A DNA stretch of 64,000 bases from NCBI GenBank assembly GCA_036898135.1, contig JBAHVR010000301.1:61001-125000 (forward strand), written 5' to 3'. Positions 45,231 through 56,500 of this stretch are shown here, one piece after another. Positions within the stretch are counted from its first letter, which is position 1. The number at the start of each line of letters is the position of its first letter. The notes beneath the pieces were generated by a model that ran no database searches, was not told where the DNA came from, and saw only the letters and a list, made by a program, of their open reading frames with translations. Origin of the DNA: Oncomelania hupensis. Taxonomy: Eukaryota > Mollusca > Gastropoda > Littorinimorpha > Pomatiopsidae. A program made the position numbers and the translations under genes.

Positions 45231-46690
45231 TTTTTTGTTTTGTTTTTTTAAATAAAATAATACAGAGGGAGAGAGATAAAAGAGAGAGGGAGGTATAGAT
45301 ACTAAAGAAAAAAAGAGGAGAGGCAAATAAAAAACAAAAAGGGTGCAAGTAAAATGCCAAAAATAAATAAATAAATAAATATATAAATAAAAATAAAATC
45401 ATAGCACGGGTATTAATAACTGCTTCATTTTTTTTCATTTATCCATGATGCATGTACTTTTTAGAACACTTAACATCTTATGCTTTTTTTTTCTTTTTTT
45501 TTAATTAGGTATAGGTAGGTCTATTTAAAAAAAAATTAGAAAATAACATTATAGTTTTATTGCATAATTAATTGTCATTCGATTCATCAAAAAAAATAAA
45601 TAAAAATAAAAGCAAACTTTACAATAAAAATAATTATTTAGAATATACATTAAAACTGAATTGTTCCAAAAATAAAAATCTGGTTTTTTTTAATGATTGC
45701 CTCAATTTGGTATTTCATTGGTATGTATTATAATTTAAAAAATTATGTGCATGCAGTGATAGCATTGCCTTATTGTTTTAATCGCATGCATGTGCAATAA
45801 ATCAGTAATGCGGTTCTCCTTAAATAAATGGTTATTGTGTTTTATTACAATTATAAGTTTTTCTTTAATCTATGTCTCTTTTTAGTGATTCACCACTGAA
45901 AGTGCACTTCAGCCTTCCACTTCCAGAATCATAAACACAATAAAGAGTATTATATCAAAGATACTTTTATACAATATGAATTAATTTTCGAGCTAATGTT
46001 AATTAAAAGTATCTTTGATATATATCTTAGTTGTGTTCATGATTTTACTTTCAAAATACTTTGCAGTTCCTGTTGTGTTTACAATTTCTTCCATTTTCAG
46101 ACAATTGATATATTTCCTAAAGGTAGTTATTGTACCAACACCACAACATAAACTATACACTATGTAGGCTACAATGGAACATTATAGTCTCAAATAAATT
46201 TGACTTCACTCAGTGGCTGACAGCTTGGACACCCAAAGATAACCTATAACGGGCATAAAATCAGAAACAAAACAAAGAAATATATTAGATACTTTTAATT
46301 ATACAACAATATAAGACAAATGAAATTTCGTGCTTTGCTCTTCTTCAGATTAAAAACAAACATAAAATGACTAAATGCTGCAGAATGCACAAAAAAAGTC
46401 ACTTCCAGGAAAATGTTTGAAACGGGCATATCAGGCCCAGCAATTGGGTCATCAAAAATTTATTTGCACGGGTAATAACTGCTAGTGTACTATAACGTGG
46501 AGAGGGGTGATGAGGGGGAGAGGTGATGAGGGTGAGAACGAAGATGAATTAGGGTTGGTTGACTGGAAGTGTGAGTATAATTAGAATGTATATTGTATAA
46601 ACGACCATGTTTATGAAAGGAAATATAAATTATTAGAATTGAGAATTGCATTGAATTGTTAAAATGCACATATAAATAGGTCAAGATGGC
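45231..46690. other. AT-rich region, no gene
   Basis: A/T homopolymer runs, (AAAT)n near 45358-45400 and an ~18-bp inverted repeat ATATCAAAGATACTTTTA (about 45951 and 46004). No coding signal. Confidence 0.6.
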
Positions 46691-46734
46691 GGACGCCGGA
46701 AGGAGTATTTGTTTATGTAGTAGTCATTACATAA

Positions 46735-47000
46735 AAATACATGCACTCGATCAAACATCGCTTTTGTTACGATACACCAAAAGACGGAACAGTAAAAGTA
46801 AGAACTATTTACAACTATGTACAAAAATGACAAAAAACACAAAAATAGAATAGCAAAAACTTATTCACAGCTATTTATATGCCCGGATAGACCCAGGAAA
46901 GGAAAACAGTATAAATGTTTACAGCCGTGTACACACTTATGGATCAGACAGAAACAAAAGAGGAGAGAATGGCAGCGGGACACAAATCAGTCTGAATAAT
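46735..47000 (-). mobile_element. SINE- or LINE-tail-like repeat (inverse of 13.9 kb copy)
   Basis: It shares ACATGCACTCGATCAAA, ACGATACACCAAAAGA and CAGCTATTTATATGCCCGG with the complement of 13915-14130. Downstream, AGAGGTGGGTTTTGAGGGCC continues the repeat. Confidence 0.7.
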
Positions 47001-47094
47001 GCAGTTTGAAGAGGTGGGTTTTGAGGGCCTTTTTGAATGCCTGTGTTGATTGTATGTTGCGGATATGGGAGGGAAGGGAATTACACTGAGTAGC

Positions 47095-47530
47095 ACAGGG
47101 CAAAAGGCCTACTGGGGGTCAAACGCCCATCCCCAATATTTATGAGATCACGTGATGCAACGAGTTATGTCTTGCTTTATAAGATTCCTCCCACTACCAG
47201 CACTTGCACGCCACAAAGAGGATTGAAGCAGACGAAACGGTCAGTTTTTCAGTTCGACTTGTTTGTATTCGCCTTGTTTAGAGTAATTGTATACTTCCTT
47301 CAAGTTCGATGCCGTCGTCTAGATAGCAAATAAAACAAAATGTCTCCCTGTTTCGTTGTTAGAGGGATCTGTCAGCCTTCGGCCAGAGCTGTTAAATCTA
47401 AAATATTCTTAAAGGTTTTTCCACTACATTCTATAGGTAAGCAGTAAGTCAGACTGGGGCTAAACGCCCATAGTGGTATCGGGGTAAGACGCCTACCTTG
47501 GGCCTTTTGCCCCATATACAAGGCTTCTTG
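47095..47530. repeat. Cluster of GGGCAAAAGGCC / GGGCCTTTTGCCCC motifs
   Basis: Inverted short motifs at 47097, 47120 and 47460-47530. The same motif set recurs at 49187-49290. They are probably fragments of one hairpin-rich element. Confidence 0.6.
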
Positions 47531-47675
47531 CCCCCTTATTGTTTTGAATGAAGAACCGACTAGTTCACATAGGCTGCTGCTTAAATATGTGTGTATATTT
47601 GTATTTTATAATTTATTTTGCCCAGTTTTCTTTGAAACTAGGTCTGACAGAAACGTTTTAAAATTGCCTACAGAC

Positions 47676-47909
47676 ATGACGAGAACTTACAAAGGGAAGT
47701 GTGACCAAGACAACTTGTCAGCAGCACTGGAAGCAATGGAGTTCCCCTCATTCGAGTCAGCAGAGTTTGGTATTCCGTCACGTACACTTCAGCAACATCG
47801 GGACAAGGAAGTGGCTGAACCTGGGGTTTTCAATTTCGGCAGATACCACAATACCCTTTCTCCCATGATAGAGTGGAAGCTGAAGGCTCATGTTGACATA
47901 CAAATGTAG
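47676..47909 (+). pseudogene. Pipsqueak-type HTH fragment (pogo/Tigger-like transposase N-terminus)
   Basis: From ATG at 47676 the frame reads TRTYKGKCDQDNLSAALEAM, then FGIPSRTLQQH. This fits the psq HTH pattern R-x-Y...L-x-x-A-L-x-x-V/M...F-G-I-P-x-x-T-L-x-x-H found at the start of pogo/Tigger transposases and related host proteins. A few residues in the middle are missing, a stop follows at 47907, and no DDE domain is seen downstream. Likely a transposon relic. Confidence 0.6.
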
Positions 47910-48479
47910 CGGAAAGGGAGGCGACTGGTTGAGGCTTGGGAGAGAAATTGTCTACCTTGATATTCTTGGTTAGACTAGCCTTGGGTGGCTCCTGCTTTGC
48001 AGAATCTTTTGGGTATGCCATTGGGTTACGCAGGACAAGGCGACACGATATTTGTTCTCCCCGGCTAACCATTCGCCTGCTGCTTTTGGTGGCGAGCGGG
48101 ACCACATTGTCGGCAAGCATTTTATGCAGGTCGGTGGCAGCGACCTTGCAGTAGAGTGCGTGGCACTAGTAGCCGGCAACCCGGTACTCCCAACCACGCT
48201 TCACCGCCTTGCAGGGCAAATATTTTTATGTCCCTCTTTTGAGGGATAAAATGAAAATAACAGCTCGGGTGGAGCAATGTTCTCAAGGTCGTAGCAGAGA
48301 GACGGGAGTCAAATACTCCGCTCGGCTACACAGAGACGACTACATGGACTCAGAATGCGGGATTTCCAGTGCCTTGCGTTTGATGTTGTAGAGAAAGCTC
48401 ACGTCAGCCACCCATTCAACACAGACTCACAACCTTAACTTTTGGCAGGCTCAAGCAAAAAGCATCGCAACAAAACACA

Positions 48480-48800
48480 TACATGTATATAAAATACCTA
48501 CATTGCCAAATAATAGCGTCATAGGAAGCCCCAGTGACCACCTGGAAGAAAGCGTCCAATATTTCCAAGCTCATCCAACAGACCTCACACACAAATGAAG
48601 AGTTTTGTCCCAGAAGAGTTTTTAAGAAAAAAGGTAGGTGACTGGTCTAGGTAAGAAAAAGATAGTATAGTAGATTGATAGAACAGAGTAGGAATGTGAA
48701 AGAACAAAGGAGAAAGACAGCGACAGTGGGAATTTAAAGCACTAAATTTCCAGAAAGTGGGGATACTATATATACTGAAACCCCCGGCATCCCCACGGGG
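48480..48800 (-). mobile_element. LINE-related 3' repeat fragment, inverted
   Basis: Complement of 30700-31000 (CTGTTGGATGAGCTTGGAAA, GGACAAAACTCTTC, TAGTATCCCC). It lacks the terminal GGACCTAAAGCAA segment. Confidence 0.8.
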
Positions 48801-49186
48801 AGGGGGGGGGGCTGGGGCCCTCAAGGGTGGGAAATATGGATGAAAATTCGAAACTGGACTAACAACAGTGCAGAACCTGGCAAGATCATGGCTTCAAAGG
48901 ACGTGCGTCTAGTCGGCAAAGTCACAAGTAGCCTACTGAGTGCGGAGTTTTAATACCGTTGGTGTGTACCTGTAATGCAACTGGAGTCTCTGCCACTAAT
49001 GTACATTTTCCCGAGAAAGAGAATAGTGGAAACCCTGATTAAAGACGCACCGCCGCAAGCTGTTGTATAGTAGCGTAACCAGTTGTGTAGCGCTCCTGAA
49101 TTCATGACGGGTCTTCATTCAGACAATGGAACTAAGTTTAACTTGAAACTATTTAGTTTTGAATTCAATTATGTTGTTTGTAATTA

Positions 49187-49290
49187 AGGGGCAAGACGCT
49201 TCTATATGTGGGGCAAAAGGCCCATAATAGGCATTTTGCCCCACACTAAAAGGCGTTTTGCCCCAGACGTGGGGCAAAAAGGCCAAAAAA
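49187..49290. repeat. Hairpin-rich GGGGCAAAAGGCC block
   Basis: Four alternating GGGGCAAAAGG and GCATTTTGCCCC/GCGTTTTGCCCC motifs able to pair with each other. Confidence 0.75.
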
Positions 49291-49564
49291 TAAATTTTCG
49301 GTTTTGTGATATTGTGCTCATCCTGTTATCTCGTTCCTGGAGTGATTGTGGTAATTTGTAGCCTAGGCAAGCCTCAATAGTTTGCGTCTATTTGGGGCTG
49401 TCTGTGGCTTAAACAGGAACATATATAAAAATGTGTTCCTTAAAGGGGGCATTTATGTGCCGATGAACACATCTCAAGGTTTATGATCTGAGGTCATCAC
49501 ATTTCCGTGTAATATAAATTATGCTCTACGCTCGCATGTGCTCTCAAACATTGTCAGATGACTT

Positions 49565-49740
49565 GAATGAGCGAAACACACATTGACTAAAATGAACAGT
49601 CAATGTGTGTTTTGAAGTGGGTCAAAATTAAGACAATACACGTATTGACTGGAAATTTTAGTCATTACATGTATTGCCTAGTGGTCACAGACAAAACACT
49701 AATTCATTGCTTTTTTTAGGCAATACACGTATTGACTGAA
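49565..49740. repeat. Short palindromes around CAATACACGTATTG
   Basis: ACACACATTGACT/AGTCAATGTGTGT forms a perfect 13-bp-arm hairpin near 49570-49605. CAATACACGTATTGACT recurs twice (49634 and 49721). Confidence 0.7.
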
Positions 49741-50038
49741 TACACAGATTGCCGGTAACAAAACCGGAGTACCTGGAGAAAACCTTTGGTGTCCTGAAAA
49801 GTGTTGTATCTAAGAGACATAAAAGTTCCTTCCAAGTATATGACTTATGGGGTGGTGGATCATTTGAGGGCTGGCTAAGGTTGATATAAATACCAATACC
49901 AGCCACGCATGATAGAAAAGCTAAATTAGAACTGTGAGGACTTTTGACGGATGAAATGCCAACTGCATGCCAACTGTGATGTCTAGTTGCAGTGTAAACT
50001 GCGTTAATAATAATAATGGGGTGGAAAGCTTTACATAC

Positions 50039-50206
50039 CCGGTTCACCCTTCAGGGGAAAGCGTCCTCGGGCTCCATCACGACCTGGTTCTCCCTTTAGG
50101 CCAACTGTAGATAGACCAGGCAAACCCGGCTCTACCCGCACACCAGGAGTTCCAGGCATACCAGGTGGACCATCCGCCCCCAGTCGGCCTGCATCACCTT
50201 TCTCAC
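50039..50206 (-). CDS. Collagen Gly-X-Y exon, degenerate copy A
   Basis: Acceptor GGTGGCTACAG and donor ACCGG/GTATGT. It is 168 nt with phase 1 at both ends (split Gly codons), starting [20 protein letters not shown]. Compared with copy B it is 9 nt shorter. Gly is replaced in GVRVEPG, and the end reads [12 protein letters not shown], which breaks the triplet. Collagen triple helices do not tolerate such breaks well, so this copy may be non-functional or a tolerated interruption. The 5' side abuts an (AT)n tract. Confidence 0.75.
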
Positions 50207-50216
50207 CTGTAGCCAC

Positions 50217-50321
<105 letters not shown>

Positions 50322-51059
50322 TTGTACAAATGCGTACTTTTTGTTGCCCTAATGTATGAAGATTCTGTACTTAGATGATAGGGCGACCCAAAAATACAAT
50401 TCTAAAATGTAGTAAGCAAATTAACCCAAACAATATTTTGACATGTAAAGCAAAAAATATCTTGTATTGTTGGTTTACAAAATGCAATATGTAGTATGTT
50501 TATTTAGAAATGTACGAAATGTAAAATGGGGATGTTTTGTATGTTGGAATGAAAGCTTGCTTGGGACAAAAAAAACACACCAACAAACAAAAAAAAACTG
50601 TAAAAGGGAGTATTCTTGCTGTGAGAGTAATGTTCATGGGTCACACCGACTCAACCAAAGCTTTTAGGTTTTGAAACTAGTTCAGCCAGGCTAGCTATAA
50701 ATAGCTTCGCCGGTGCTCTTCTTTCCTTTCCTTTCACTGAAAGGGACGTTGTAGGCAAGCTATAAATAGCCCGCAGCCAGCAAAATATGGGAGAACCTAA
50801 GAGTGCTGCTCATATAGGCATTGAGATGGTGTGGGGTACCTGTGATGCACCTGTGATGCATGTGTTTTACCTCAATTCCAAAATGGCCGCCTATTGTAAT
50901 ATGACACTTTTATGTGTACTGATCTACAACAATCGTTCATATACAATACAATTTGATACATATTCTCAATTCATTTTTTACCATTAGTGCAAAACTGGCA
51001 TTTACTGCAGTGAATGTGCAATGTATTCTGCATATCAAACACTTTTTGGATTTTCACAT

Positions 51060-51304
51060 ACTTCAATAATGGTACAGGATGCAGTCAATATAAAAATTTC
51101 AAAAAAAAAAATTCGATTTTCTTCCTTCCGTCTTCTAATAGCGATCTCCCTGCCTTTACACCACCTGTTTGAGTGATGTATGTGTATTTGGTGTGTGTGA
51201 GGGTAAATGAGAAAGGTAAGCGTGTATGTTGGTATAGATCGCCGCGCTTTGAGCCTTGGGGAAAGGCGCGTACATAGCATCCTGTATTATTATTATTATT
51301 ATTA
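51060..51304 (+). mobile_element. 5'-truncated SINE copy with (ATT)n tail
   Basis: Matches 15503-15752 (ACAGGATGCAGTCAATATAA, CTTCTAATAGCGATCTCCCT, CATCCTGTATTATTATT). The head is missing. Confidence 0.85.
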
Positions 51305-51868
51305 TACAGTGTGGATGCTCAAGTGCTATTTTTTTTTTATTTTACAAAAGGTGAATTAGTGTATTTTTTATTGTTTATTTCTTTAAAAACATGGCAAGAT
51401 CTTTACAAAAAATTTTTTTTTCTATATTAATGTTATTATCTTTTATATACTTGGTGGTTGAATTTCCAAAAACATACTTAAATAATGTGTTTTCAGGGAA
51501 TAAACATGGCAAAAAAGTTCCGCCTCCATGTAACGAACGCATTTCGTACACCTTTGTATGAATAGATGAAATGACGTCACTAGCGATTAGACCGGAAGTT
51601 TGCGTGTAGAAATGAAATTAGCATGGTGAGTTGTTTTACTTCAGAGATTACATGCCATTGAGTTGAGCGGACGTGTTCGTTGGTGCTCTAGTAAAACCGG
51701 GATTCTTCTATTGGAATAGTGTAGCTGTATTTAGAATACAGGTATTTATTTTTATTATTAGTAGTATTTATAATAACCTGTAAAGCTATTCATACGTAAA
51801 TGGAAAGTATTGCTTTTCATGAATTATTGTGATTAGAGTGCAGGAGAATCCATGTTTGAAGGAAGTTA
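51305..51868. other. Unassigned AT-rich spacer
   Basis: No gene, RNA or repeat identified before the Tc1-like element. Confidence 0.5.
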
Positions 51869-52775
51869 TACTACTCAAAATAATTGAAGGGCAACTCTCA
51901 TATTTCATTTAGTTTAATTATTTTTTGCTGCTATCAATAATATCGCTTATATTGCTTATTTCAAAACTTATCCTGTGCAGTAACATTCAAGACAATCTTA
52001 TTCTGACAAGTGATCACATGTGTGAGTTTTGAACTTTCTGCACTGAGTTAAAAAAACAAACCCAATTTTTACCAAAAAAATGACCCTAATTTACTGTTGT
52101 CTTGCTAATAAAGCAAAATTTTCAACATTAAAAAGTGATTTGCACGCGAAAGGCTTGCATTTTGTGAGTTCAGTTCAACAATTGGCGCTTTTTTCTGGGT
52201 ATAAATGGCAGCTCTTTTGCTGCTTTTCTAACCATGCCCCCAAGGCAACGATTTACTGATGCGGATAGAGGCAGAGCTATTGCATGGCTTCAGGAAGGGG
52301 TGGGGTTGAGAGAAGTTGCCAGGCGGTTGGGAGTGTCCCACTCCGTTGTCCAAAGGCTGCGGGAGCGCTTTAACAACACTGGAAGCGTCCAAGAACCAAG
52401 AAGGTCCGGACGCCCCCGCGTTACCACTGCAAGACATGACCATTTCATCACCCTGTCAGCTCTGAGGATGAGGTCCACTACAGCAAACACCATCAGAAGA
52501 CAGCTTCACGCAGCCAGCAATGTTAACGTCAGCGACCAGACAATTCGCAACCGTCTACACCAGGCAAACCTGCGATCAAGACGACCAGCAGTACGGCCTT
52601 TGCTCACCCCAGCTCAACGTGCAGCGCGTTTGGCCTGGGCTCGGCGTCATTTGGTGTGGACTAGGCAACATTGGTCAAGGGTGCTCTTTACAGACGAGTC
52701 TCGGTTCTTCTTGTCTTTCAACGACCGTCGAGTGAATGTTTGGCCAAAGGAAAATAGCTTGGCGCGAATTGTTAA
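51869..52775 (+). mobile_element. Tc1/mariner-type transposon, 5' part
   Basis: The left end TACTACTCAAAATAATTGAA, next to TA, is a Tc1-type terminal sequence. The transposase starts at 52234. The element stops where a foldback element begins at 52776, and no 3' half was recognised after 60306. Confidence 0.75.
52234..52775 (+). CDS. Tc1-like transposase, C-terminally truncated
   Basis: From ATG 52234 about 180 codons match Tc1-like transposase. The first HTH is FTDADRGRAIAWLQEG then LGVSHSVVQRLRERF; the GRPR linker is SGRPRVTTARHDHF; the second HTH region is NVSDQTIRNRLHQA; the catalytic start is WSRVLFTDESRFFL, giving the first Asp. The frame runs on to 52866 but residues after about 180 come from the inserted foldback element. 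The second Asp and Glu are missing, so it is inactive, though the surviving part is undamaged. Confidence 0.88.
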
Positions 52776-53323
52776 GCCCCGATCACACAGCCCTTTACGG
52801 CTGAATCACGGCCAAAGCGCGTCCAAAATTTGTTACCCGTGGAGTGGACGTTGTTGTTCGCGTTGATGTCGAGGTTAAGACGAGCTACGGTCGAGGTATA
52901 GACGTGGCAGGACGCGGGGAGAAATCTGAACGGCATCGGACGCGGCAAAAAGTTTGTAGGTAGTGCTTTGTCAGTGATAAGCCGCTAAACACACGCTATT
53001 TCCCGTGATTCCAACGCGGTACATGCGTCCAATGACTGAACGCTAAACTTTCGCGTCTTACCGCGTCTCCCCAAGTTCTAATCACTGCCGGAACACGGAT
53101 TACCACGCGTGTGTTGCACGTCTTTACCGCGTGTTTTACCCGTGGTTGTGCGCGGGCTAAAATTTTGAGCAGTTCAAAACTTTTTGCCGCGTCCGATGCC
53201 GTTCAGATTTCTCCCCGCGTCCTGCCACGTCTATACCTCGACCGTAGCTCGTCTTAACCTCGACATCAACGCGAACAACAACGTCCACTCCACGGGTAAC
53301 AAATATTGGACGCGCTTTGGCCG
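52776..53323. mobile_element. Foldback element 1: left arm, centre and inner right arm
   Basis: The left arm (52776-52960) and right arm (53172-53323, continued at 60086-60116) are near-perfect inverted copies over more than 180 bp. Outer ends: GCCCCGATCACACAGCCCTT, and its near complement ending at 60116. The arm contains GACGTGGCAGGACGCGGGGA. The right arm is split by the LTR-Y and LINE insertions. No transposase is seen. Confidence 0.88.
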
Positions 53324-53599
53324 TGTGTTACAATACAATACAAGGTTATTGCTTTAGGTCCAGCGGACTCTTCCGAGCCAAATCAGGACCAGAGAGACGT
53401 TATCTTAAAATATTATAAAATGATTCAAGTCTTAAAAAACAAGCCTGTTACTCTTAAATACACAAACAAACTTTCACATGACGCCTCTTTAAGAGACTTC
53501 TTTAAAACTGATGTATTAAAAATACATTCTCTTTCTTCAATCAAATCACTAAATTCAGTCCTAATAAAATCCAAACTAAACAAAACATGTCGATACAAT

Positions 53600-56500
53600 T
53601 TATATGCGATAGAACAAACCAACATCATGTAAAAATTGAAACAGATGTTGACCATTACATACTTTAAAAATCTCTTTGAAAGGTATGGAACCAAAATATG
53701 TTTCCCTTTCCTCAATCAAATCAGCACATTCAGACATAAAATGGCGAACAGAAAAAGATTGATCACATGCAAAGCACCATGGTGGTTCTTCTCCTTTTAA
53801 AAGGAAACTGTGGGTGACATAAGTATGACCAATATGAAGGCGAGATAATACTGTTTCTTCTTTGCGAGTGGATGCAAAGTTAGGCAAAGAAGTGGACAAA
53901 TCGGGAAGAATTTGAAATAATTTGTTGTTGACATGGTTAGACCAGTCAGTCTGCCACAGTCGTTTACAATAAGATCCAGTCATACAACGTAGGTCAGAGT
54001 AGGGCACAAACTGGAAAATCTCTGGAGGGAAATCGAGATGTAGAGCATCTTTAGCCGCCCTGTCTACTGCAATATTGCCGCGGATGCCCATGTGACCAGG
54101 GACCCACATAACAACTATCTTTTTACCCTCAGAAACAAGTTGTGTATGGAGGTCATGGATCTCTGCCAGAAAAGGGTGTGATATCTTTCTCGTGGAAAGA
54201 GCCTGAAGTGCTGACAATGAATCAGACATGATTAAAAATGAGGTTCTTTTGGATTGATAAACTTGTTTCAGAGCTAAATTAATTGCCTTGAGCTCAGCTG
54301 TATAAACAGAACAAAAATCAGGTAAACGCTGTTGCAAAGGCTGGTCTAAGTGTCTCCCAGAGACCGATGCAGCAGCAACTGAATCTCCTTTCTTTGACCC
54401 GTCTGTAAAAAGTTGTTCATATCCTGGGTATAAAGCACACTGTTCTAAATAAAGTTGGTTATATACGGTTTCGGATGTATTGTTTTTAAGGAAAACGGAC
54501 AACTGCCAATTAATGTTTGGGATACATAATTTCCATGGGGGAGCTTCAGTCCGAAGTTCATCGTCGTTGATGGAAGCAACATCAATGCCTGCTTTTACCA
54601 AATGAGCTTGCATTCTGATGCCAAACGGAGGAATTGTGTTAGGTTTGGCTTCAAATTTCTGAACAAAATCTGGGTTGAAAACACAGTCATAAGCAGGGTT
54701 CATAGGATCAGTTTTTAATTTTAAATAGTAATTCATTGACAATTTTGTACGTCTCAGCTCCAGCGGAGGTTCGTTAGCTTCCACGTAAAGGCTTTCACAA
54801 GGGGAAGTGCGAAACGCACCCAAAGCAATGCGTAGTGCCTGATGGGCAACAGGATCTAGCATCTTAAGATAAGATTTTCTAGCAGAACCATAGACAATGC
54901 AACCATAGTCTAACTTGGATCTAATTAAAGAACGATATAACAGCAATAAAGTTTTCTTGTCAGCACCCCAGTCTGTACCACTGATAACCTTGAGCAAATT
55001 GCAGGCCTGTTGACATTTAGTTTTCAAAATTTTCAGATGAGGAATGAAAGATAGCTTTTGATCAAAAATAACACCCAAAAATTTGACTTGTTTGACCGCC
55101 TTTATTGGAGTTTTATTGAGGAGAATAGTAGGGTCTTGAATAATTCCCCGGTGCTGGGAAAAGTGAATACATTCAGTTTTTGCTTCAGAAAATTTAAAAC
55201 CATTTTGTAAAACCCAGTCTTCAACGGCCTTGACACATAACTGTAGCTGACGTTCTGCAGATGCCAAAGTTTTACCTTTGGCTACCAATGCAAAATCGTC
55301 GACAAATAAAGAATTGTCAATTCCCCGTTTAACGGAACGAACAATGTTATTTATTTTAATATTAAACAGCAAGGGAGACAAGATGCTACCCTGAGGCACT
55401 CCCATCTCCTGTTCTCTCGTATCTGACAAAGATCCCCCAACCTTAACCTGAAAAATTCTGTCTGTTAGAAAATTGGATATAAACAGAGGTAAATGTCCCT
55501 TCAAACCCATTTCTTGTAAATCTGAAAGAATGCCATATTTCCATGTGGTATCATAGGCTTTTTCCAAATCAAACATGATGGCAACGACATGTTCACCCTG
55601 GACGAACGCGTTACGGATAAAAGTTTCCAGTCGCACCAGGTGGTCAACAGTACGTCGACCACTTCGAAAGCCACACTGAGTGTTGGATAAGATATTATTG
55701 GTTTCGAAATACCACAGTAAGCGAGAATAAACCATTCTTTCTAGCGTCTTGCATAAGCAAGACGTTAAGGCTATTGGTCTATAGTTTGTCGGGTTAGTAT
55801 GGTCTTTGCCAGGTTTAGGGATGGGTACAATAATGGCCTTTCTCCAGGAGGGAGGAAAGGTGCCAGTGATCCAGAGCTGATTGAAGATGTCCAGCAGTTG
55901 AGACCGTGAGTACCTTGTTAAATGTCTGAGAAATTGATAATGTACATCATCCGGTCCAACTGCTGAATCTGCACTTTTGTTAATTGCATCATCAAGTTCG
56001 ACTAATGAAAACGGAATGTTGTAATCTTCAGAATTATCGGAGGTAAAATGTAACTGTTGTTTTTCTTTACGGGTTTTAACTGTTTGAAAAGGAACAGAAT
56101 AATTTTCAGAGGAAGAATTTACAGCAAAAGAAGAAGCCAAAAGATCAGCTACTAATTTTTTATCTCCGATTACGTCACCCTGCACAGTAAGGCATGGGCT
56201 CACCTGTTTGTTACTTCTATTTTTGAGTTTGCGGACTACTTTCCACACCTTCGACAGTTTCGCTTTCGAATTAAGCGTGGAGCAGAAACCTCTCCACGAT
56301 TCCTTTCTCTTTCGTTTGAAGAGCTGTCGGCATTGCGCTCGCAAACGTTGGTGGTTTTGTTTATTTTCAGTGCTTGGGTGTAAAAACATAGTTCTTAAAG
56401 CTTTTTTACGAGCTTGCTGAAGTTTTCTACATTCATCATCAAACCAGGGTTTTTTAAGTGTGTGAGGGTTTGACGAAGTTTGCGGAATGGACTCCTTAGC

